This document shows, in pieces, positions 1 through 10,493 of a stretch of DNA of 64,000 bases (its first letter is position 1; each line of letters opens with the position of its first letter). The stretch is from Calocera cornea HHB12733 (Eukaryota > Basidiomycota > Dacrymycetes > Dacrymycetales > Dacrymycetaceae), in the NCBI GenBank assembly GCA_001632435.1, contig KV423968.1, positions 1 through 64,000 on the forward strand. Direction: 5' to 3'. The notes below the pieces were generated by a model. The model did not search any database and was not told the DNA's origin. It worked only from the letters and a program-made list of their open reading frames with translations. Made by a program: the position numbers and the translations under genes.

Positions 1-1
1 C

Positions 2-2295
2 AATTTGCTGAAATGGAATGTACAGAGTACATTGCCGGCTACCGTCACCTTCATTCCCCTGATTCTCGGCTCTGACAAGACCCACTTGACCAATCATTCC
101 GGAGACAAGACCGTGCATCCCATCTACATCAGCACAGGGGCCATTAAGAAGGATATACGTGCGAAGATCAGCAGACGGGCCTGGCTTCTACTTGCATTCA
201 TTCCGACTGAGGGCTTCACAGGGATGTGGAGCAGCAAGTCGGAAGCCCGCACTGTGCAGAATCTACTCTCGAAGGAAATGTGGCACAAATGCATGCGACA
301 CATCATACAGCCTTTGGTGCTCCTAGCCACCATTCCCCGCCAAATGGTTGATTCATGTGGAAGAATACTCAACGTTGTATCAAGGATTGCAGCATGGTCG
401 GCAGACATTCAAGAGCAGTTAATGATTGCCTGTCTCGCGAACAATAGCTGTGTTTCCTGCATGGCATCCGTTCAACAATTTGATGATGTGGAAGCCCATC
501 CTCCTCGGACTGGTCGATGGATACTATCCACAGTACAGGAATTACGACGGCAGAATCCTATGGCAACACCTTATAAATTCCAGCAAATCTGCTCCAGATC
601 AGGTCTCAACGGGGTCGAGACACCTTTCTGGATGGATTTGCCCTTCTTCGATGTCTGCAGCGTCCTGACAGAAGATGTCTTGCATGGGCTTCACAAGGGA
701 TTCTATGATCACACAGCACAATGGGTCATCGACACAGTAGGGCGCATGGAGATGGACACTCGCATTAAATGTGTACCACATATGCCTGGTATGGAAGCCT
801 TCCCAAAGGGTATCAGTGGTGTTTCCCAGTGGACAGGAAGAAAGCACAGGGCTCTTGAAAGGATCATTCTGTCATGCGCTGCGGGCGCGGAAGGTATGAC
901 ACCGAAAGCCACTCGAGCAGCACGAGCACACCTGGATTTCATCCACCTGGCAAGATATACAAGCCACAGCACAAGCACCCTCCAGTACCTTGAAGATGCA
1001 AATGCAGCCTTTGTGGCAAATCGAGGGGAGTTTGTCCGCAATGGATCCCGCGGGCTTCAGCATTTTCGAGCTCACAAACTCCATAACCTTCGTCATTGGA
1101 AGAAAAACATCGAATATCTGGGCACCACGGACAACTACAACACGGAAACACCAGAGAGATACCACATCGAGTATGCAAAAGAGGCATATAAGGCCACGAA
1201 CAAGAAGCATTTTCTCCCTCAGATGACTGCATGGTTGGACCTCCAAGAGAAGGTGGCGAACTTCAATTCCTATCTTGCCTGGCGGCTCGGAAGGTGGAGT
1301 GCAGAAGAGGAAGCAGATAATTCCGATACAGATTCCCCTCCTTGTGAGGAAAGCTTGGGGGACTTGGAGGAAGAAATTTTGGTCGAACGTACCATTGCAG
1401 GTATGCCAGCAGCTAAGGCCGGTTGGTGCTTGATTGACATGTTTGACAGGAGTGGATGTGGAGCGCTGCTCAGGGCTATCTATGATCCACTCACCAATGC
1501 ACTTGCTCACAACCAAGCCACATATTGAGGGAATGGGGGTGAAGGAAGCATCGAAAGTTTTCTCACTGCCTCGGCTGCGCGAGAAGCTCCTTCTCTATTG
1601 TGCCAACAAGCTCAGCCAGGGCAAGGAGTTGCACCGAGTGCCCATGGGCTTTCAACTTCCTTCGGCATTCAACAAGCTAGACATATGGTTCCACTTCCGA
1701 CTGCGGTTGCCCAAGCTTGATGACCAGTTTGGGAAAGATGGGACACGACTGCTTTGGGCAAGACCACCCCGTGCTGCTGCTGCATCAAGTGATGGAATCA
1801 GCAAGAGATCCAGGAAGCTCCTGCAATCAGATGGACAGTATGATGCCGTGCTTGTGAATATAGACCCTCAGTGTGCTGGGATAGATATGATGCAAGGTGT
1901 GTATCTGCCAATAAAGGAAAACACTGGAGTTGGCTGAACCGCATCATGCAGGGCTGCAAGCGAGCCGCATAAGGCTCATTTTCCGTGCCCATGGCTGTGA
2001 GACTGATAGGGCCTTTGGTGAACCACTTCTGTTGGTTCACTGGTACACCAAGATGAAAGACCAGCCAGAACCGGACTTGCTCATGTACAAGGTTCTAGTA
2101 CAGCATGTGCAGGGCACAGATGAGCCAGCAAGTCATGTTGTTCCTCTGTACTCCGTGGTCCGCAATTGCCCCCTCGTCCCTGCATGGGGTCGGCAGGCTA
2201 ATGCAGCCATGAGCCCCCTTACTGCACTGGATCAGTGCAGCAAGTTCTACATTAACTGCTTTGCTGATCTTATTACCTATATGTCTGTCTACTGA
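2..2295 (+). mobile_element. Plavaka-type DNA transposase, 5' end outside window
   Basis: Transposase of the Plavaka group, a CACTA-related family found in basidiomycetes. The open frame enters from the window edge with no ATG, so the N-terminus is missing. Recognisable family segments include ILGSDKTHLTNHSGDK near the start, LTEDVLHGLHKGFYDHT and GVSQWTGRKHRALER in the middle, ETPERYHIEYAKEAYKA later, and a C-terminal block with FRAHGCETDRAF and LDQCSKFYIN. The coding sequence seems broken into three frames, but two introns repair it exactly: 1401-1449 (49 bases) and 1897-1951 (55 bases), both GT-AG and frame-restoring. With these removed the visible part has no stop before TGA at 2293-2295. 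It could therefore be a recently active copy. No terminal inverted repeat was found downstream. Confidence 0.85.
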
Positions 2296-3317
2296 GTACT
2301 GAGAATGCTTATTTTACTACTTCATGAGCCCATCATTACCTTGCTCTGCAATGAAGGCAAACAGATATGCTACTTTCACATTGAAGCTCCAAGTTCCAAC
2401 CCCTTTCCTGAAGCCTATAACACACTGCTTCAGGAGTACTCTAAGCCTTTGTGGTGACCAAATGATTAGACTCCATTAACATAAAATAGTGCAAGGATGA
2501 TAAACAATGCACTGCATTGTGAAAGATTTTACACAATTCTTCCGTACTCCATATAGAATTGCTCTACTAGATAGCTTTGGGTGTAGCATAAATCAACGCA
2601 AATTACCCAAATTGTGAAATTTATGACTAAATTGAGTAATTTATGTTGCAGAACACTAGATGCCATAGATAGCCAATGCACATTTCCTGATGTTTCTCGT
2701 GCCACAGCCTGTTCTTCAACATACACAAACTCAGTATTTTCATTTCCTTTGTCGTTGAAGCGACTCGTGCCTTGGGTACCGGTGACATCTGCAATGCTGT
2801 CTCCTTTCTTGAATTTCAGGCTTGGCGTGGCTCTGGAGGAAAGAGCATCCGAAGCATTCTGCACGCTCAGGGAGAATCGGGTCTGATCTTGCCGGTACCA
2901 GAGATCCAGAGATCCCCTCACTCTCTTGACCTAATTTGTCCAAGCTAATTCTGGTCGGGGTTAATATACATAATGGCAGAACAATGGTGTGTCACTGCGA
3001 GGGTATGTATCTACCATTGGGCCTTGGCACATCGAGGACCGCATCGCAGCTATTTTACTACTAGACCCGCTTTCGTAAACGCACTTTTCTGGTTGCTCCA
3101 TCCATCCAGCATATCTTTGGCCGGCTGTGGTATGAAATGGACCGCCAGCTAAAAATCAAGACCAAAGGTTGTGAAACTTCCTTCACGGAATTCTCCGAGA
3201 CCCAGCGCACGTGGTCGAGTACTGGGCAAGACGCGTCCGAGTAGTCGGAGTCAGAACGGACGCGTCGTCACAGACATACCTCGCTCCTTCCTCCTGACCA
3301 CTGACAACGCACAGCGC
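2296..3317. other. Intergenic stretch downstream of the transposase
   Basis: AT-richer sequence with no convincing gene. Short open frames on both strands show no family similarity. The right end carries two ACGCGT boxes listed separately. A transposon end may lie here but no inverted repeat partner is visible. Confidence 0.4.
3231..3265. promoter_or_regulatory. Two ACGCGT (MCB-type) boxes upstream of the first paralogue
   Basis: ACGCGT occurs at 3231-3236 and 3260-3265, within 90 bases of the proposed start at 3318. In ascomycete yeasts this hexamer (MluI cell-cycle box) binds MBF and drives G1/S genes. Its role here is inferred from that precedent. Confidence 0.35.
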
Positions 3318-5015
3318 ATGTCAATCGCATCCAGATACTTCCCTAAAGCTTTTCTCATCGCATCCAAACGTTATCCTCTGACGCGCGGAACACCCGGTTC
3401 GGGCGCTGACGTTGGCTTCGCCTCCAAGATGGACCTCTCCGCTGAACGTAACGATGACATTGAACACTGGAGCTCCTGGAGTACTTGTCTTTCACTTGAT
3501 CTGGATGTATTGCTTACTGGATACCATTCACAGGTGCGGAATGTGATACACAGCTATCCGCCCTGACGGAGGTTATACGCAACCATTTGATCATGCTCAG
3601 ACAATCGCCGCCACAGATGTCACCATGTAAGTCTCTCTTTGCCCCTCATCAGCAAGGGCATGCAGCTCATAAGACAGGTGATGAGCTTTCGTGGCCGTCT
3701 ACATCTCAAGATAGCAGTCAAGAAGAATTTGATGGCGAGTCACTACGTGTTGAGTCCGCATCATCATCGCTGATCGCTGATCGCTGTACTATCATACAGA
3801 CATAGAGGTGGTCCCGCGTACATCGTCTTCTTATGACCAGAGCAATGTTGACTCTACTGCTATCAATATTCGGGACTCTGAAGCGGAAACTGTGACGAAT
3901 GCCAACGATAGTACGCTTGTATTTGACTTCGTCCGGAAGCGCATATAGCTGATGCTTCACGGTCTATGTAGGAATGATATCCTCGTTCCCTGCCGGGTAT
4001 CTCTCTGAAGGTTAATCAGAAGTCATTATATATGACTACTCTTGTATCTGAAACTTGTCTAATAGAGCAAGAAGTATACAGAATGCGTCGTCTAAGCACG
4101 AGTACGACCGACCATCACCTCCCAACCAGCCGCCTGATTAACCCATCGGCTCCTGGTGGGAGTACGGAACCCAGTGAGCTCGCATTTCTTTTGATTGACA
4201 TGCGCATGCCGCTAATTCCACAGATGCTGCTAAACTCAACCTGAAGAACCATCCGATCCGTGAAACGCAAGGATCAACGAGCGCTATTGCCGACCCAACT
4301 CCTCTCCCGACCACGCAACGCAGTGAGCTCGCTGTTGTCTTCGTTTAGCAGGCGCATATAGCTGATTTTCACTGCCCTCTTTCTAACTAACTCAGATGAC
4401 GCGCCAACGCGTTTGTCCCAGCTGGCATCGGCTACAGATCGGGTCAACCTGGTGCCAACAACAAGCCGTGTACGCTCTCCCCCTCCCGTACCAGTGAGGA
4501 CGCCATCTGACTCATTTCAGATTCATTCTGACGTAACGAACCAACGATACCAGCAAAATCTGAGCGTTTCCACCACCTCAACGATATCGAAGCCCTCCTC
4601 CAGTGATCTCATTGGGTACCTCACCCATCCAGAAGCGGCCGAAGTCACCTCCACTGCCACGCCACCGATAGGTCACGCTGATGTGAATGCAACACTTCTT
4701 CCTCCTTCTCAGATGGGGGCAGAGGTAGATCCACCCTTCAGCGAGCGTGTGGACCTCGGCTCTCCACAGCTGGGCGCTGACAGTCATACCCATCCTCGCT
4801 ATCTTCCCGAGGAGCTGCACAATCTTCTGACGGAACTTTTCGGGCTTGCTGGGGGGAGCGAATTTCAGGAGAGGTACAACAAAGTGACGACGATATACTA
4901 TCGAGATTCTCCCGCGCTCTGGTATCATCGAGTTCAAGAAGCTCTTGGAGAGGGTGCTTCTGCATCCAAGGCACTGAAGGAAATGCGGCGCCTGAAGAGC
5001 GAGAGCTTCAACTGA
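3318..5015 (+). CDS. Unknown Ser/Thr/Pro-rich protein, tandem paralogue 1 with conserved C-terminal module
   Basis: No known family recognised. The proposed start is the ATG at 3318, followed by several short exons. One likely intron begins gtacttgt after residue SSWS and ends ttcacag near 3535. Later introns are 4174-4223 and 4323-4395, both opening with gtgagctcgc. The last exon (about 4396-5015) is Ser/Thr/Pro-rich and then carries a compact module of about 70 residues from RYLPEELHNLL to LKEMRRLK, with internal landmarks LFG, FQERYN, IYYRDSPALWY and ALGEG. The same module ends the gene at 7403-10174, so the two are tandem paralogues separated by a Rad9-like gene on the other strand. The frame stops 20-odd codons early relative to the paralogue. 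Exact exon borders in 3.5-4.2 kb are not settled. Confidence 0.5.
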
Positions 5016-5363
5016 ACCTGGAAGACACGTTGAAGAAGGCTGCATTGAGCAGGATGAAGTATGTCCCTTAGATAGGAAGCTGTATAATAGGAAGGCAAAT
5101 TCATCGTATTACATCTCGAACTCAAACTCTTGGGACGTCGCAACCACATTTCCTCTCATCGTCAACATTCCTGGTTCATTGCTAATGATTCTAAGGTACA
5201 TGTGAGAGGGACGTCAATGACTGGAGAGAGAGCATTCGAAACAGAAAATGAAATTGATTGACATGGGATGAATGGATCTGTTAGAGCAATTTGGGAGAAC
5301 TCTGTTCAGGCTTGAGATAGCACAGGGACAACGACCAGCACATTAGACATTGATCGTAGCTAA
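5016..5363. other. Convergent 3' spacer
   Basis: Lies between the convergent ends of paralogue 1 and the Rad9-like gene. The first 50 bases still encode, in a shifted frame, the missing C-terminal tail of paralogue 1 (LQLNLEDTLKKA). Nothing else is recognised. Confidence 0.5.
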
Positions 5364-6694
5364 TCATCTCCGCCGGATGCGTTTGGAAGTCTGCGTGGAG
5401 GCAGTAACAGCGTCCGAACGCTCAGCGCGCTTGCGGGGATTATGCGATTCCGCGGGCTCCGCTTCGCCAGCACCATTGGGCGCGATCAGCCGGTTTGAAA
5501 GTACAGCCGCATCATCCCTTTGTTGAGCAGTGTGCTGAATGGCCAATGTCTGGGTAGCAAGAGGATCCGGTGAAAGAGTACTATCGTCCAGAGTTGGGAG
5601 AACATGGTAAAGCTTCCAGTTGGAGGGAACGTCGTGTTCGGCACGAGGCACATTGATGAAGATGACCGCGGGTGAAGATTCTTCTGTACACACGACAATC
5701 TCCGTCTGCGAGGGGATCCAGATGTTGGTGAGCGTTGCAATCTGGTAGCCAGGTTAGTGATGGCCGCAAACTTGGCACAAAAGCGCACGGCGATCTGTTT
5801 ATTATGACACTTAAAGGTAACCCTGGAGGTAAGACGGGGTTCTGCAGAAACCCGAAGCTGCAAGTAATCCTCAGCTTCACTGAAGCCTTGAGAGAAGGTG
5901 TGAGAGTAGTATGCGGTATTGGTAGAGTGAGACATACGAGCTCCGGCACTAAAGCATATTGATCCATTAGGGCGTAATGTGATGTGGAGGTCCTCGTCGA
6001 CTAGAAGCGCTTCTTTGCGAGTATGAAAATGCAGAGCCTTGCTTTGCTTAGAGGAGAGCTGAACCGAAAAGGCGTTTGTAAGAGTCGGCTCGTCAGAAGG
6101 TACGGCTTGATCCTTGGCTTCTATTGTGGTGGATGCCGTAATTATCAAAGCTGAGTGAGAAGTATCAATGATGAACGGAATGAAGATGACAACGAGACGA
6201 ACCATCACAAGAACAGAAAGACAAGTTTAACGCGTAGAAGGAACGAGAACTTGGATCGTGAAGATTGAAGTTACTGATTGTCAGGGACAACGAGGGAAAC
6301 TCCTCAGCAGAGCCGTCACCCTCGAAATACGGTTCGAGTGCTTCGAGGAGGACCCCAATATTGCATTCGCCCCGGATCAGAGTCGGTTGCGCCTCGGACA
6401 AGAACTGGCTTGATGCTGGGATTGGCGCGCACATGATATGCTCCAGGAAACCAGCCTCCAGCTTCAATAGCGACAGCCCCTCAGTCGGTTCGTGAGGAGC
6501 ACAGAAGGTAATCTGGAGAGTATGGAGTCTTAGACAGCTAGGCGACGGCAGTGTAGCACATACACTGCTTCGCCGGACTTTAATCGACACCACATCCGTT
6601 ACTTTCCGCAGAACCTTCAGTAACTTGAGGAAGGCTGCGCAAGACTAAGATTCAGCCACAAGCAAAGCAGAGTGGTTCCACTTACTGGGTACAT
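5364..6694 (-). CDS. Rad9-like checkpoint clamp (9-1-1) subunit, tentative
   Basis: Rad9 is one of the three PCNA-like subunits of the 9-1-1 clamp that loads at damaged DNA and activates the checkpoint kinase. The start is ATG at 6694 (short first exon MYP), then introns at 6645-6685, 6513-6563 (gtatgt...ctccag), about 6153-6274 and a 47-base intron near 5750 (gtgcgc...accag). All four keep frame. The joined protein opens with FLKLLKVLRKVTDVVSIKV, resembling the first helix and strand of Rad9, followed by IGVLLEAL and later RVTFKCHNKQIA and ESSPAVIFINVP, which match the positions of Rad9's second-domain strands. The C-terminus is disordered with basic clusters (PRKRAER, SKRIRRR) like a nuclear signal. 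Similarity is weak throughout and another PCNA-fold or unrelated protein is possible. Two ACGCGT boxes sit about 100 bases upstream. Confidence 0.45.
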
Positions 6695-7402
6695 GGCATG
6701 AAGGGACTGAGGCGCAATATTGCAGAGCCAGCGGCGCCGAAGACGCGACGACGGCAAACGACATAGTGGCCGTTAAAACAGGAAAGGTGGACGCGTCTTC
6801 GGACGCGACGCGTCATGACAAATGGCTCCGGGTGAAATCACATAGCCTGGGGAGCAGTATTTCCCAACTTTGAACAGTGCAACGCTCCTGATTGCATTTT
6901 CCATAAACGAGTTCATCAGCAGCTGAAGTAGGCGCACGGTCCGTGTATGGAAAGCCTTGTTCCTAGTACTGGTCAGCCACCGTTCACGTCGGCGCCTTCG
7001 CCGCCCTCTAAGTCTACTCAAATAGTTCGCGGTCGTACATCCACCAAAAGGCGAGAGATGTGCAGACAAAAACTCCAGGTATCAGGCTACCGCACCTCCA
7101 TGAGGGCACTGAGCAGCCTGTGTGGCTATTTAGTAGGCCGTCGCCAGCCCTCATTCCTTAGAGATATTCTCCTCCAATCATCGCTTCCCGCCCATCGAGC
7201 ATTTGAAAGCGATTCTACAGATGAAAATCAAATGATCGTACAACTTTCAAATCTTCTTCAAGCAGCTCTTTGACTCACTCCGCGTGGTCTGAATGCCCTT
7301 CCGGGGAGGCGCGATCGTGTCGCGCGCTTCCTATATATGATGCCTTGGGACGCGTCGACCCATCACAAGTTGTATGCTCAAACCACCACCTTCTCCTACG
7401 AC
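6695..7402. promoter_or_regulatory. Divergent promoter region with ACGCGT boxes and a TATA box
   Basis: Separates the Rad9-like gene (leftward) from paralogue 2 (rightward). ACGCGT lies at 6791-6796 and 6808-6813 on the Rad9-like side and at 7350-7355 on the paralogue 2 side, with CTATATAT at about 7331-7338 about 65 bases before the proposed ATG. A 108-codon open frame at 6947-7273 has no recognisable similarity and is not called as a gene. Confidence 0.4.
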
Positions 7403-10174
7403 ATGGGTTCCTCTCACGATAGAGGAGATGTAGCTACACCTCGAAAGTTCCTGATACCGACAACAAAAGTAGCATCTCGTCTACATGCTGATACGAAGGA
7501 GGCGCACAACCACGCTTTCGACTATAATTCGGATAGTGATGAAGCCTCAATAGATTCGCGCGGTAAGTACTGTAGCTTTCCTTGCGATAGACTCCAGACT
7601 AATGTCCTTTGGTCGTGATATATAGAAAGCGACACGCTATCTGTGATATTCGCTAACTTTCGAGCCGAGAAGGGAAGGCTATCTTCTGCTGGAAGATATG
7701 GCCGTGAGCCTGCTTTCGTATTCATTGTGAGGCGTCTATCAAGCATCTTTCAGAACCTCCAAGTCGTCCAACCCCGTCTCTGCTCAATCATCACAAGGAC
7801 CATCTCTCTAAAGGTGAGTCTATGATAGCCGGACGCCCAGGCTTTGCTAACCACAAGTTGATAGCCCCACGACCGCAAAGAGAAACGAATACAGCTGAAG
7901 GAAACAGGAGCAACGAGTTCACCCTGGGATCTTCACGAGACGGGACTGCTCGTGATTTTGGTACAGATCTTCGAGTTGATAGACACGGTGAGCATATCTC
8001 TGTCTTGGTCGGGAAGAGCATAGCTGACGGACTCTAGCCTCGGAAAGTCCTCGCTCGGAGAACGGCAATCTGTCTCAAGGTCTGTCGATAATTCTCCTCT
8101 CCGTGGTCACGGCTGACCACGGTTGCAAAGAGCTTGGAATTGATGTATCCAATTTCCCATCCACGAACGCATATCTCAAAAGACAAGGATCTTACATTAG
8201 TCTCTCGTCTTCAGCTGGTGCACCTGGAAGGGACGCCCGTAAGCTCGGTTGTCTTCGTGTCGAAGCGCATATAGCTGACTTTCTCAGTCCCCACCGGTTC
8301 AGAAGCTGCTGTCCAAACTTCTATGTCCCATATCAAACGATCTGAGTCCGTCGTCCCAGTCCCTCTTCCCAAATTTGGAAGGGAATCTTGTGAGACCGGT
8401 TTTGTTTTCTTACGTTATTAGCATATAGCTGACTTTTCGGAAGTCTCCCTTCAGCGGGGCTATAACATGAACACCTCTCGTCCCCTTATCCCTGAAATAC
8501 GTCCTCTGCATCTCGAAGTATGGACACCCGCGCGGGGGATAGATGGAAGAGATCCTGGTGAGACTATTGTTTTTTTCCGACAAGAACGTTATGCTAACTT
8601 TGACAGACCCTCCAACCTCAAATGAAACCTCGAGTACCGCCGTAGGCTCACCGCAAGGTTAGTCTGCAGTCACTCTGCCTACTAGCAGCTCTGACTGTCG
8701 TCTCATAGAGCTAGATGTAGACGGGAAGGTCGATGATAACACTGCCAAGGGCGACGACATTATCCCTGGTCGAAATTCAGCAATTACACCTACTCCCACA
8801 CAGACCTCGAGAGAAGTTTCTACTGGGCGACATCCTCTTTCCGTGATAACAAGCCATTTCCGTCTTGCTGACGCAGCTCTCCCATCGACTTCAACCTCAC
8901 AAAAGCGTCCGCTAGACGAGACGAGTTCACCACCCCGAAAGGTGCCTCGCATGGAGATAATCTTTGATGTGGGTGGTGGGAAGACGCAGTCTTATTGGAC
9001 TTCGGGAGGGTACACTGCTGTAGTCGGAGCTCCTACTACGATAACCGACAGGTCGTTGCCGAACGCCCTACCCGATACCCCTCGTTCCATCGCTGCCAGC
9101 AGCGACAGCCTGGGCCTGGTTGAGGTTCCGGCCCACTCAGTACCTGCTATCGCGATGAAGAACGGGACCGGGACCGCTCCCGCGCCAGATACTTGCACAT
9201 CCTCTGCCTATGCTTCTACTACTGGCCAGTCGTTATTTCCCAAGACCACGGCCATTCCTCACGGCGACGACGCCAGCACAGAGCGTCCTGATTTGCACAG
9301 TCAATCTCGCATGGATACAACTTCGTCAACCATAGATGTCGATGCCTCCATCTCGGTCAAAGGGCCTTCGCCCGTCTCCATCAATACTGCTGAAAGTTCG
9401 AAGGGTAAGGGAAAAGCTCCCAAACCACACCCGGTATCGTCCACCAAGAGTACTTCAGATGACAGCCATATGACGAACCTATCATTCCCATCCTACTCCA
9501 CCTCTGCTTCTTCTTCAAGCTCTCATAATTATCCTGGGTATCTTTCGACTCGAGGCCCTCACTGGTATCCTATTCAGCCTCTTACAATGCGACCCGTAAT
9601 GAGCGCGGGCGAACACCAGCCTACTGCTTTTCGGTCCACCGACACTATCTCCAATCTGTCCGTTTTCACTCAGAAATCTGCGACCCAATTGACAACGTCG
9701 GGGCCCTCCCCTAACCCCAGTCGACCGGTGATCGATGAGCAAGCACCACGCGCGAGTGCGGACTTGGCCTCCACGCTCTCGAGGGCGGAAGCTCTTACGA
9801 CCCCGAATACCATGCTCAACTTCAAGACTCTAGAGAAGGTGAAGCCGCCGCTGAAAGCTGGCGGCGAACATGTAGCCGTTCTCTCTGCATCTCTGGCATC
9901 CCGGGACTCGGTAGATCATCAATATCTCCCAGAAGTTCTCCATAATCTGGTTAAAGATCTCTTTGGGAAGCCTGATCACGAAGCATTTCAGCGTCTCTAC
10001 CGCAGACTGACAAGCACATATTATGAAGAGTCTCCTGCCTCGTGGTATATTCGAGTCCCGGAGGTCCTAGGAGGAGGGGAAGCCGCAGACAGAATGCTGC
10101 ACGAAATGCGCCGAGTGAAATTGAACTGGCTCGAGATGAAACTTCAGGAGACGACAAGGAAGTCCCATGAATGA
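7403..10174 (+). CDS. Unknown Ser/Thr/Pro-rich protein, tandem paralogue 2 with conserved C-terminal module
   Basis: No known family recognised. The proposed ATG at 7403 follows a TATA box. Exon 1 is 7403-7562; the gene then has several very short exons with introns opening at about 7819, 7988, 8239, 8390, 8557 and 8660. The last exon (from about 8710 to the stop) encodes a long Ser/Thr/Pro-rich stretch with a basic, nuclear-signal-like patch (KRPLDETSSPPRKVPRM) and then the C-terminal module: QYLPEVLHNLVKDLFG, LTSTYYEESPASWYIRV, LHEMRRVKLNW and a charged tail. The module matches paralogue 1 at most aromatic and leucine positions while the rest barely aligns, suggesting it is the functional core. 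The introns also resemble those of paralogue 1. Internal exon borders are approximate. Confidence 0.5.
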
Positions 10175-10493
10175 CCGTTCCTCTCTCGACTCTCGCTACT
10201 TACCCTTATGAGCCCTATATATCACACACCAACCATCCTATTTCCATCTGTACACGAATGCAGAGAGCAATAACGAAGAGATGTGCCAGCGCTGTTGTAC
10301 TGTACGGCCTGCATAATGACAATCATGTACATGTTCCCTGTGTTCTGTCACTCTCATAGAGATTGTTTGATAAGCGTCTCACATTCGTGTGCAGTCTTAG
10401 TCTATGTAGATTGAAACCATACATTCAGCAAGATGTGTTATCGTTCAGGTTTAGCGTAGCTAGATTTGAGAATCATACATGCTTGTGCCTGTG
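10175..10493. other. Convergent 3' spacer
   Basis: Between the ends of paralogue 2 and the leftward gene starting at 12813. No gene, repeat or hairpin terminator is evident. Confidence 0.5.

Noticed and set aside
872..1516. 214-codon minus-strand open frame
   Set aside because: Antisense to the transposase, with no similarity of its own.
1400..1950. Plavaka element as a frameshifted pseudogene
   Set aside because: Two GT-AG introns of ordinary size restore a single frame at both apparent breaks.
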